From assembly GCA_045106855.1 (NCBI GenBank), contig JBGCFI010000013.1, positions 1 through 64,000 of the forward strand: a DNA stretch of 64,000 nucleotides, given 5' to 3'. Under the pieces are notes generated by a model, which saw nothing but the letters and a program-made list of their open reading frames with translations, searched no databases and was not told where the DNA came from. The position numbers and the translations under genes were made by a program. Below are positions 8,665-16,823 of this stretch, piece after piece. Numbering within the stretch: position 1 is the stretch's first letter; every line of letters starts with the position of its first letter. The stretch is from Granulosicoccus sp045106855. GTDB taxonomy: Bacteria; Pseudomonadota; Gammaproteobacteria; Granulosicoccales; Granulosicoccaceae.

Positions 8665-9810
8665 ATGCTATTGACTGGAAACTGGCATTACCCAACACCG
8701 ATACGTTTCGGTGCCGGCAGGATTGCCGAGATTGTTGACGCTTGCCAAAGCGTAGGCATCAAGCGCCCCTTGTTTGTGACTGACCGTGGGCTAAAAGAGT
8801 TGCCCATTACGCAAACAACACTTGCGTTACTGGAACAGGGTGGGCTGGGAAATGCACTGTTTGCCGATGTCGACATGAACCCTACGGGTGAAAACGTTGA
8901 GGCAGGTTTGTCGGTCTATCGAGAAGGTGGTCATGATGGTGTCATCGCATTCGGTGGTGGGTCAGCACTGGACCTGGGCAAGACGCTGGCATTCATGTCG
9001 GGTCAAAGCCGTCCTGTCTGGGATTTTGAGGATGTTGATGACTGGTGGACACGTGCCAACCCTGATGGCATTGATCCCATCGTGGCGGTACCTACCACCG
9101 CCGGTACGGGTTCAGAAGTGGGCAGGGCTAGTGTAATAACCAACGCTGACACGCACGAAAAGAAAATCATCTTCCATCCCCGCATACTGCCCTCGCTGGT
9201 CATTTGCGATCCGGAGCTCAGTGTCGGTATGCCTGCCGCCATTACCGCTGGTACAGGTATGGATGCCTTTGCGCATTGTCTCGAAGCATTCTGTTCACCG
9301 CATTATCACCCCATGAGCCAGGGGATTGCCCTTGAAGGTATGCGACTGGTAAACGAGTACTTGCCGATTGCCTACGAGAATGGCAGTGATATAGAAGCGA
9401 GAAGCCACATGATGAGCGCTGCAGCTATGGGTGCGACAGCGTTTCAGAAAGGTCTGGGTGCTATACATGCCTTGTCTCATCCCATCGGCGCGGTGTTCAA
9501 CACACATCATGGCACGACCAATGCCGTGGTTATGCAGCAAGTGCTTGAATTCAATCGCAACGCTGTTCAGCAAAAGCTCGGGCAGGCTGCTGATTACCTG
9601 GGCATCAAAGGCGGATTTGATGGTTTTCATGCCCGCGTAGGAGAGCTTAACCGTATGTTCTCGATTCCTCAAAACCTGACGCAGCTTGGCGTCCAGAATC
9701 CTGATATCGATGCCCTGACCCAGAGTGCTCTGGCCGATCCAAGTACTGGTGGTAATCCGGTTGTCATGACCACAGAAAATACGCGTGCTTTACTCGAAGC
9801 TTGCCTGTAG
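8665..9810 (+). CDS. Iron-containing (group III) alcohol dehydrogenase
   Basis: A 381-residue cytoplasmic dehydrogenase with the normal length for the family. The N-terminal Rossmann-like half has FGGGSALDLGK and the VPTTAGTGSEVGRASV nucleotide-binding motif. The C-terminal half carries the metal ligands of the Asp/His/His/His type in TGMDAFAHCLEA and GAIHALSHPIGAVFNTHHG. It reduces aldehydes or oxidises alcohols with NAD(H). A candidate ribosome site (GGAG) precedes the ATG, and the gene lies only 40 bp after the aldehyde dehydrogenase. If the upstream ligase glutamylates an amino alcohol, this enzyme would oxidise the hydroxyl before the aldehyde dehydrogenase acts; that order is inferred. 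Confidence 0.93.
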   Translation: MLLTGNWHYPTPIRFGAGRIAEIVDACQSVGIKRPLFVTDRGLKELPITQTTLALLEQGGLGNALFADVDMNPTGENVEAGLSVYREGGHDGVIAFGGGSALDLGKTLAFMSGQSRPVWDFEDVDDWWTRANPDGIDPIVAVPTTAGTGSEVGRASVITNADTHEKKIIFHPRILPSLVICDPELSVGMPAAITAGTGMDAFAHCLEAFCSPHYHPMSQGIALEGMRLVNEYLPIAYENGSDIEARSHMMSAAAMGATAFQKGLGAIHALSHPIGAVFNTHHGTTNAVVMQQVLEFNRNAVQQKLGQAADYLGIKGGFDGFHARVGELNRMFSIPQNLTQLGVQNPDIDALTQSALADPSTGGNPVVMTTENTRALLEACL

Positions 9811-9951
9811 TGTTCGTACTGAACGATGTTAACAGGAACAACTGACACGTCTGGTACGGCGTCGCTGTCTTCCTGATTTTCCGGTACGCGATAACATTCG
9901 GGCTGTGGGTGTTGTGGCGGCTCCTCAGTTGTTGTTGATAGGGAATCGTCT

Positions 9952-11814
9952 ATGGGAACGTTGCTTTTCGACGCCTTTGTCTATTTGCTGGCTGCAGTCA
10001 TTGCGGTACCCATTGCCAAGCGTCTGGGGCTTGGCTCGGTTCTGGGATATCTGATTGCCGGTGTCATTATCGGACCTTTAATGGGAATCGTCGGCAACGA
10101 GACTGCTGACGTTCAGCATTTTGCCGAGTTCGGCGTTGTCATGATGCTGTTCATTGTCGGGCTGGAGCTTGAGCCACGCGCCTTGTGGTCTATGCGTGGT
10201 CAGCTCTTTGGTCTGGGTGGTATGCAGGTCGTACTGACGGTTGCAGCCATAACCGTAGGCGGTATCGTTCTGGGGCTAAGTTGGCCGACGGCGTTGGCCG
10301 TATCCTTCGTGTTTGCCTTGTCATCAACAGCGATTGTATTGCAGACACTGGGTGAAAAAGGGTTACTCAAGAGCCCGGGAGGGGAGGCCAGTTTTTCAGT
10401 ACTGCTGGCTCAAGATATTGCGGTAATACCCATGCTTGCCATCATCCCGCTGTTGGCCCTGCCCGAATTCAGTCAATCCGGTATTGGCGCTAGTGAACTT
10501 TTGCATGCAGCCGGCTCTGACGCGTCGTCATCTCATGCTGCAGACACCGGGTATATAGCGGGTATGGCCGGGTGGCAGAGAGCGTTGATAACACTCGGGG
10601 CAGTTGCGGCGGTTATCGTCGGTGGTCATTTTCTATCCACACCCTTGTTCCGTTTTATTGCAGCGTCAGGGTTGCGGGAGATGTTTACTGCAACGGCTCT
10701 TGTGCTGGTGATTGGTATCGCGCTTCTCATGACAGCGGTAGGACTCTCTCCAGCATTGGGGACCTTTCTGGCAGGCGTTGTTCTGGCCACCAGTGAGTAC
10801 AGACATGAGCTGGAGAGTGATATCGAGCCGTTCAAGGGATTGTTGCTCGGATTGTTTTTTATCACGGTAGGAGCAGGTGTCAATTTTGCGGTCCTGGCAG
10901 ATCAATGGCTGCTCGTTATCGGACTCACATTTGCGGTTATGGGAATAAAGGCCTTGGTGCTTTTATTGTTAGCGGTCGTATTCAAGTTGAAAGGCGCAGA
11001 TCGATGGCTATTGTTTCTGGCCCTTGCTCAAGTGGGTGAATTTGGTTTTGTTCTTATCTCGTTCTGTCTGCAGTCGTACGCCATGGATGAGCCTTTGTCG
11101 CGCACCTTGTTACTGGTGGTAGCGTTGTCCATGCTGCTTACTCCGTTGCTGTTCATATTTTTTGAAAAATTCGTGCAGCCCAGATACATACAGGCACAGT
11201 GCCGCGAAGATGACGAAATTTCAGAACAAGGTGTTGCCATCATTGCAGGTCACGGTCGCTTCGGGCAAGTGATCAATCGCTTGTTGTTGTCGAACGGTTT
11301 CGAAACCATTGTGCTCGACCGGCATGCAGAGCTTGTGGATAATATGCGTGCGTTCAACGTCAAAACGTTTTACGGTGATGCTTCCCGCCCTGATTTACTG
11401 CATGCGGCCGGACTCCAGAAAGCGAAGCTTCTGGTAGTCGCTATTGATGATAAAGAGCAAGCGCTCAAGCTCATTGCACATGCCCGTCGCGAACGCCCCG
11501 ATATTCATATTGTTGCACGAGCTTACGATCGTCGGCATGTTTATCAGCTCTATCAGTCTGGCACCAATGATATCGTGCGCGAGACTTTTGACAGTGCACT
11601 GCGTTCAGGAAGATATTCCTTACAGGCTTTGGGGTTCACGGAGCAACAAGCATTGGATGCGGTTGCCATGTATGCGGATAAAGACGTGGAAGGCATCCGT
11701 AAACTGGCTGCTGTTTTCGATCCAGATATTCCCGTGTCGAAAAATCCTGAATACATTCGGCTTGCCATTGAAATTCAAGCCGAACTGGAGCAGGCCATGC
11801 GTGGGCAAAAGTGA
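9952..11814 (+). CDS. CPA2-family K+/H+ antiporter with RCK domain (KefB/KefC-like)
   Basis: A 620-residue inner-membrane protein, the same size as E. coli KefC. About 12 hydrophobic segments occupy residues 1-400, with LGLGSVLGYLIAGVIIGP, FGVVMMLFIVGLELEP and the LAQDIAVIPMLAI segment typical of Kef. A TrkA-N/RCK domain starts near residue 430 with GHGRFGQV and continues through the GDASRPDLLHAAG motif, which binds nucleotide or glutathione-type ligands in relatives. Kef systems release K+ and acidify the cytoplasm when electrophiles are present. It sits just after an aldehyde-producing locus, which may or may not be meaningful. No KefF/KefG ancillary gene is adjacent. Confidence 0.88.
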   Translation: MGTLLFDAFVYLLAAVIAVPIAKRLGLGSVLGYLIAGVIIGPLMGIVGNETADVQHFAEFGVVMMLFIVGLELEPRALWSMRGQLFGLGGMQVVLTVAAITVGGIVLGLSWPTALAVSFVFALSSTAIVLQTLGEKGLLKSPGGEASFSVLLAQDIAVIPMLAIIPLLALPEFSQSGIGASELLHAAGSDASSSHAADTGYIAGMAGWQRALITLGAVAAVIVGGHFLSTPLFRFIAASGLREMFTATALVLVIGIALLMTAVGLSPALGTFLAGVVLATSEYRHELESDIEPFKGLLLGLFFITVGAGVNFAVLADQWLLVIGLTFAVMGIKALVLLLLAVVFKLKGADRWLLFLALAQVGEFGFVLISFCLQSYAMDEPLSRTLLLVVALSMLLTPLLFIFFEKFVQPRYIQAQCREDDEISEQGVAIIAGHGRFGQVINRLLLSNGFETIVLDRHAELVDNMRAFNVKTFYGDASRPDLLHAAGLQKAKLLVVAIDDKEQALKLIAHARRERPDIHIVARAYDRRHVYQLYQSGTNDIVRETFDSALRSGRYSLQALGFTEQQALDAVAMYADKDVEGIRKLAAVFDPDIPVSKNPEYIRLAIEIQAELEQAMRGQK

Positions 11815-11957
11815 ATGACTCCATACTGGAAATGCTGGCAGGCTCTGTCGGGACTGGTCCGTTTGCGGATAGACAATTTTCTATTCTCAAAGCAAAGTAC
11901 GAAGTCATCGGGTTTACGTAATATAATGATCTCTGGAACTTTGTCAGAATCGCGTTA

Positions 11958-12905
11958 ATGACCGACTCGCTCAGACCCTTAATCGAACCATTTGCCGACA
12001 CTATTTCTGCACCGTCTGTGCTGGAACTGCAATCGCTACGAAAATCCTATGGTTCCCTGAAAGTGCTGGACGGTCTCAGCTTGTCGGTGAAGCGTGGTGA
12101 GGTGTTCGGTTTTCTTGGTCGTAATGGTGCTGGCAAATCCACAGCTATTCGCATGATCATGGGTATTACCCGGGTAGATGCGGGGACTATCGAGGTGTTT
12201 GGACAACCTCTGCACGCCAATCTCATCAGTATGCGTCAGCGGATTGGCTATGTTGCGCAAGATCAGAACATGTATCCCTGGATGTCTCCAAACGTTATCT
12301 CGCGATTTGTAAAAGGCTTTTATCCACAATGGGATGAGATTCGTTATCGTCAGCTTCTTGATGATTTCAGTTTGCCTCCAAAACGTCGTATCGGCACATT
12401 CTCGGGTGGTATGAAAGCCAAGCTTGCGCTGACACTGGCACTTGCTACCCGTCCAGAGCTGTTGATACTGGACGAACCGACGGCCGGTATGGATCCCGTA
12501 GCCCGGCGAGAGTTTCTGGATCTGGTTCGTGAGCAGACCGCGAAAGATGGGGCAACAACGTTCTTTTCAACGCATCTTATCGATGAGATAGAAGCCATCG
12601 CTGACCGCATAGGAATTGTCGAAGCCGGTCTGACCATGTACGAAGGCGAGTTGGACCCGTTGCGCAATAGCATCGGTACCTGGTCAATAGACAGTCGAGA
12701 CTACACGCCCGGTTCGCTACCGGGAGAATTTGCCCGACAAAGATTGCGAGTGTTGCATGAGGGCGAACGTCGCGGCAGGCAACTCATCACAATGCAGTTT
12801 GCCGAAGAGTCGCTGGCCTCTCACGAGATCTTGCTAAACCCGGGGTGGCAGCACGAATCCATGTCGCTTGAAGACGTGTTCATCGCCATCGTATCGCAGA
12901 CGTAG
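11958..12905 (+). CDS. ABC transporter ATP-binding protein
   Basis: A 315-residue ATPase of an ABC-2 type exporter. Walker A is GRNGAGKST near residues 54-62, the signature is FSGGMKAKLAL near 147-157, Walker B is LLILDEPTAGMDP, and the H-loop is FFSTHLIDEIE. The last 100 residues form an accessory domain of unknown role. It begins the cassette 11958-16808 and its stop is only 2 bp from the ATG of the next permease, indicating translational coupling. It should energise the two permease-peptidase proteins encoded downstream. The cargo is unknown. Confidence 0.93.
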   Translation: MTDSLRPLIEPFADTISAPSVLELQSLRKSYGSLKVLDGLSLSVKRGEVFGFLGRNGAGKSTAIRMIMGITRVDAGTIEVFGQPLHANLISMRQRIGYVAQDQNMYPWMSPNVISRFVKGFYPQWDEIRYRQLLDDFSLPPKRRIGTFSGGMKAKLALTLALATRPELLILDEPTAGMDPVARREFLDLVREQTAKDGATTFFSTHLIDEIEAIADRIGIVEAGLTMYEGELDPLRNSIGTWSIDSRDYTPGSLPGEFARQRLRVLHEGERRGRQLITMQFAEESLASHEILLNPGWQHESMSLEDVFIAIVSQT

Positions 12906-12907
12906 CC

Positions 12908-14839
12908 ATGGTCATTTACTCACTGCTGGCAAAGGATATGCGTGAGCATCGTGCGGCAGCGGTACTCCTGGGCGCGGGTTGTCTGGTCGTTGTGCTGTTG
13001 TTGCTGGCGCAGAATTCCGTAGCGGCCTACAGCATGAGTGCATTCGAGATTGTACGTTTTTCACTGATTACGTTTCTTCCACTCATAGCGTTAATCGTCG
13101 GTAACAGACTTGTAGTAAACGAGTATCTCAGTGGTACACGTCTGTTTGTTGAAGCGTTGCCGGTGGGTAACGTTTTGCCTTTGATCTTGAAGTACCTTCT
13201 GGGTTTCGGCTATATCTCCCTGCTGGCGACGGTTATGGTGCTTTTGGCGGGGCAGAAGGCAGGTATCGCAGATGATGTCACGCCGGAATATCTGGCATTG
13301 ATTCTTGCCAAGACATGGGTCATGGTATCGCTGTACTGGAGCGTGGTCTTCTGTTTCAGCCTGTGTGGATACCTGCGTATCGCTTTGTATCTGGTTACTG
13401 CGGCTGTTGTTGCTGTATTAGCCTACTATCCCGGGCTAGACGCTTCACGATTTGCCCCCATGGCACTGATAGACAATCAGCTTTTTGTCTATGAACGTGA
13501 CATCATTCCATGGAAAGACATGGGTTTAACCCTGTCATTGTCGCTTGCCTTTACCCTGGCCGGTTTTTTGTTAACTCGTCTGGGCGAAGGATCGGTTATC
13601 GAGCGTTTAGCCAAACCCATGACCAGACGTGATTACGTCGCGCTGGGGGTGCTGGCAGCTTCCGGACTTGCACTGGCATCTACGCTTATGGAAGAAAACC
13701 ATCGGGACCCCATCAGTTTTTCCAATGCCAACGTGATAAGGCTGACTGATCCTGAAGTTTCTGTGCTGTACATTGATGAGCAGTACGAGGATTCAGCGTC
13801 GACACTCGCAGAACGAATTTCCAGCTCACTTTCCACCTTGCAGGCAACACTGGCATTGCCTGCCTTACCCACTGTGCGACTTGTATTATCTCCCAGTCGT
13901 GAAAAACATGACATCGATTATGCCACCCGTGATGGCGTATTCATTACCGCAAACTGGTTGGAGCATGAGAGTTACGACGATGCAGTTTTCGACTCGGTAG
14001 TCATGCATGGTGTGCTTAGCGCACAGACCAATAACCGCAGTGTCTTTGAACCGTATCACTGGGTTCTTGATGGTTTTACACGCTGGTGGGTCGAGCAGGG
14101 TACCAATGCGCTCAATCCGCAACACCGTAATGAACTGGTTGCGCGCGCATTGCTAACACTGGAGCGCGATAACGGCGCTGTGCAATTGATAGAACGCTGG
14201 CAACTGATTGCAGACAGATTCTCCTATCCCAGTGCCGAAGCGCTTGCATGGGCCGCAATGACATACCTGGAAGAGACAGCGGACAGGGATTCGGTTGTCA
14301 TGCTGGCCAATGAGTTTCTGACTCATCCAGCAGGCTCCACCGTCATGGCTTCCCTGAAAGATCAGCCCCAGTCCGTGGGGTCGCGTATCGAGTCTATCGT
14401 CGGTATGCCAATAAAAGAGTTTCATGCTGGCTGGCAACAATGGCTTGAAGAGCAACGTAATAATGCGGGTGTTCAGCGCTTTCTGCAATCGGTGCCCGCG
14501 GTGGACGCTCGTGTGATAACTCAAACTGACTCATCGGGCGTCAGATCGTTGCAGGCAGCCTATGAGCTTGCCCCAGACAAGGTCTCCGGACAGCGCGACA
14601 ATCTGGATTCTCTGGAGGGCAGCTGTATCATGAAGCACGATTATATCGGACCGTTTGATACAGAGTTTGATGTGCCCGATGATTATGAAGACATCACTAG
14701 CTGTCAGATTGATACTGTTGCCCATAGTGTAAACAGTGTGTACACATCGGGTGATCGGGTTTTCGTCGCACTTGACTACGAAAAATCATTGTTTCATCAG
14801 CCGGTCAGATTGCATGCGCAGCGTGTGTACATTCCGTGA
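12908..14839 (+). CDS. ABC-2 type permease fused to a degenerate gluzincin-like peptidase domain
   Basis: A 643-residue protein. Residues 1-250 hold about six to seven hydrophobic segments of an ABC-2 permease, including LAKDMREHRAAAVLLGAG at the N-terminus. The remaining 390 residues are soluble and probably periplasmic. They align in layout with the peptidase domain of the next gene: VVMHGVLSAQ stands where HExxH would be (His367 kept, Glu to Gly368, second His to Ser371) and VLDGFTRWWVEQ stands for the third-ligand segment (Asp388 for Glu). It is therefore probably a catalytically dead, binding or scaffolding paralogue. It lies 2 bp after the ATPase gene and 40 bp before the active partner. 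Confidence 0.8.
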   Translation: MVIYSLLAKDMREHRAAAVLLGAGCLVVVLLLLAQNSVAAYSMSAFEIVRFSLITFLPLIALIVGNRLVVNEYLSGTRLFVEALPVGNVLPLILKYLLGFGYISLLATVMVLLAGQKAGIADDVTPEYLALILAKTWVMVSLYWSVVFCFSLCGYLRIALYLVTAAVVAVLAYYPGLDASRFAPMALIDNQLFVYERDIIPWKDMGLTLSLSLAFTLAGFLLTRLGEGSVIERLAKPMTRRDYVALGVLAASGLALASTLMEENHRDPISFSNANVIRLTDPEVSVLYIDEQYEDSASTLAERISSSLSTLQATLALPALPTVRLVLSPSREKHDIDYATRDGVFITANWLEHESYDDAVFDSVVMHGVLSAQTNNRSVFEPYHWVLDGFTRWWVEQGTNALNPQHRNELVARALLTLERDNGAVQLIERWQLIADRFSYPSAEALAWAAMTYLEETADRDSVVMLANEFLTHPAGSTVMASLKDQPQSVGSRIESIVGMPIKEFHAGWQQWLEEQRNNAGVQRFLQSVPAVDARVITQTDSSGVRSLQAAYELAPDKVSGQRDNLDSLEGSCIMKHDYIGPFDTEFDVPDDYEDITSCQIDTVAHSVNSVYTSGDRVFVALDYEKSLFHQPVRLHAQRVYIP

Positions 14840-14879
14840 TTCATTCATGCAAGCTTGTTGGCCAGGGAGCCTGTAATAC

Positions 14880-16808
14880 ATGCTAAGACTTTTCATAAAG
14901 GAAGGTCGCCAGCTTTTTCCGATTGCCTGTCTCTGGGTTGCCGTGCTGGTGCTGAACTATGCCATTCAGTTTGCCACCGAGCGCTTTGATGAACAGACGT
15001 TCTCAAGTTGGTGTGAAGGGTATTGCGATTACAACAGCAGCGCATCAATCGTTATATTCAGTGCATTGATTGCCCTGGTAACAGCCTATAGCCTGTTTCC
15101 CAGAGAGCATGACGACGCCACAATAGACTTTCTGCGCGCTTTACCAGTGACGCACCGATCGGTGTTCCTCGCAAAAGTACTTGCAGCCTGGGGGTTGCTG
15201 TGTCTCATAAATTTACTCAGCTACAGTATTGATGCTGCCATGCTTGCAACCAATCCTGAATCCATTGGTGGGCGCTTTTACTCGCAGGTCTGGTTAACGT
15301 TGTTGTGGCGGGACTGCCTGGTTGCATTCATCATTTTATCTCACGGTATTTTGCTGTCCTGGTTTCGTACCGTAGGGCTTGTTATCTATACAATCTATCT
15401 GCTGTTGCTGATGTGGGCGGAGAGTGCGCTGGGTACATCTGGCGTTTGGAGTATTTTTACGTTATTGACTAACGAGTATGATGGCTCGAACCTGATCGTC
15501 AACACGCGCGCCTTGTCTATCCACACGGGCATTGCCGTTGCCATGCTGTTTGTTGCCTACCTGCTATGGAGTCGCACAGAGTCCAGTGTTTCAGGTGGAA
15601 AGCCGCAAACCCGCGGCTTGAAAGTCTTTCGTGCATTACTCAGCGTAACCGGTTTTTTGATACTGGCAGCGATACTTGTTTACAGGGTTGGGGTAGGAAC
15701 GGGAAGTACAGGATCGGCAGAGCTGCGAGTCGCCACTACTGAACACTACCGGTTTGTATATCCTGCTGCTCGTGAAGATACCGTTCAGTACATCCTGAAA
15801 CATGCGGAAGATGATTATGCTGCACTGGCAGATCTACTTGGGGTAGAACAGTTATCGAACATACGGGTCGATCTATCTGCCCAGAGTGAGCACGCTGCCG
15901 GGCTGGCTACCTGGAAAAAAATCCAGATGGACCTGAATGCATTTGAGGCTGATGTTTCCCAGCGTCGCGTGCTTAGTCATGAGACTACCCATGTACTGCA
16001 GGCTGTGGAATCTGATCGGGCTTTGGCGCACAACTACTCAGCCGTGAAATTTTTTATCGAGGGCATGGCTCAATATACATCCTTTCAAGTGGTGCCAGAG
16101 GAGGCCCGTCGGGACAGTAACTGGCAGTTGGCCGCCATTTCGTGGAAGCGCCAGAATATCGAGTTTGATGATTTAACCGATGAAGCGGGCTTCAGTCAGC
16201 GCTTCGACCCAGAGTTGCATTATAGCTTGGGTGATCTATGGACTCGCGCGTTTGTGAGCACCTGCGGTGAGCCGGCCATGGGGGACTTTCTTCGGGCGGC
16301 GGGTCGGGAAAATGCCGTAAAGGATCTGCCCGCCTCAATATTCTGGAGGGACACGGCAGGCCATATTGACTGTGATCTGGATGTGGTCAATGAGCAGTGG
16401 CGTACTCAGATGGAGGACCTGCATGCATCTGTCAATCAAGCGAAGTTCCCGATATTTACCGACATTGTTATTAAGCGGGAGGAACAAACGGGTCAAATCA
16501 TCGTAACGGCAACGCTTTCGCCTTTTGAGGCCAATGAAAACGCATCGAGTGAGAAAAGCACGTCACAAGATGACATCGATGTACCCGGGCGTTTTATTTT
16601 GCGTATCGGGGCCGCATCAAACCGGATAGCGGCAGGTGTCGACCCAACCTACCGCGGTCAAGTAGTAGAAGACGAAGGAATGACAAAGGTAAGATTTACC
16701 ATTCCTGCCTCTGCCATCAACGGTACGCGTTTCCGTTATCAGCCGGGTTACACACCATTCGAAGGTTCTCGTTACTACTATGAAGCCTGGAAACGGGGCA
16801 GCATTTAG
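14880..16808 (+). CDS. ABC-2 type permease fused to a zinc metallopeptidase (gluzincin, MA-like) domain
   Basis: A 642-residue protein, almost the same length as its neighbour. Residues 1-270 contain six or more membrane segments of an ABC-2 permease (FIKEGRQLFPIACLWVAV start; FPREHDDATIDFLRALPV, a typical ABC-2 loop). From about residue 285 there is a soluble domain with HETTH at 367-371 and FIEGMAQYTS with Glu394, the pattern HExxH plus a downstream Glu seen in the Peptidase_MA/M1-like superfamily. A C-terminal beta-rich part follows. The combination suggests a peptidase on the outer face of the membrane working with the exporter. It converges on the GGDEF gene with 15 bp between them. The substrate is unknown. 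Confidence 0.85.
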   Translation: MLRLFIKEGRQLFPIACLWVAVLVLNYAIQFATERFDEQTFSSWCEGYCDYNSSASIVIFSALIALVTAYSLFPREHDDATIDFLRALPVTHRSVFLAKVLAAWGLLCLINLLSYSIDAAMLATNPESIGGRFYSQVWLTLLWRDCLVAFIILSHGILLSWFRTVGLVIYTIYLLLLMWAESALGTSGVWSIFTLLTNEYDGSNLIVNTRALSIHTGIAVAMLFVAYLLWSRTESSVSGGKPQTRGLKVFRALLSVTGFLILAAILVYRVGVGTGSTGSAELRVATTEHYRFVYPAAREDTVQYILKHAEDDYAALADLLGVEQLSNIRVDLSAQSEHAAGLATWKKIQMDLNAFEADVSQRRVLSHETTHVLQAVESDRALAHNYSAVKFFIEGMAQYTSFQVVPEEARRDSNWQLAAISWKRQNIEFDDLTDEAGFSQRFDPELHYSLGDLWTRAFVSTCGEPAMGDFLRAAGRENAVKDLPASIFWRDTAGHIDCDLDVVNEQWRTQMEDLHASVNQAKFPIFTDIVIKREEQTGQIIVTATLSPFEANENASSEKSTSQDDIDVPGRFILRIGAASNRIAAGVDPTYRGQVVEDEGMTKVRFTIPASAINGTRFRYQPGYTPFEGSRYYYEAWKRGSI

Positions 16809-16823
16809 CCGTAGACTAAATGG

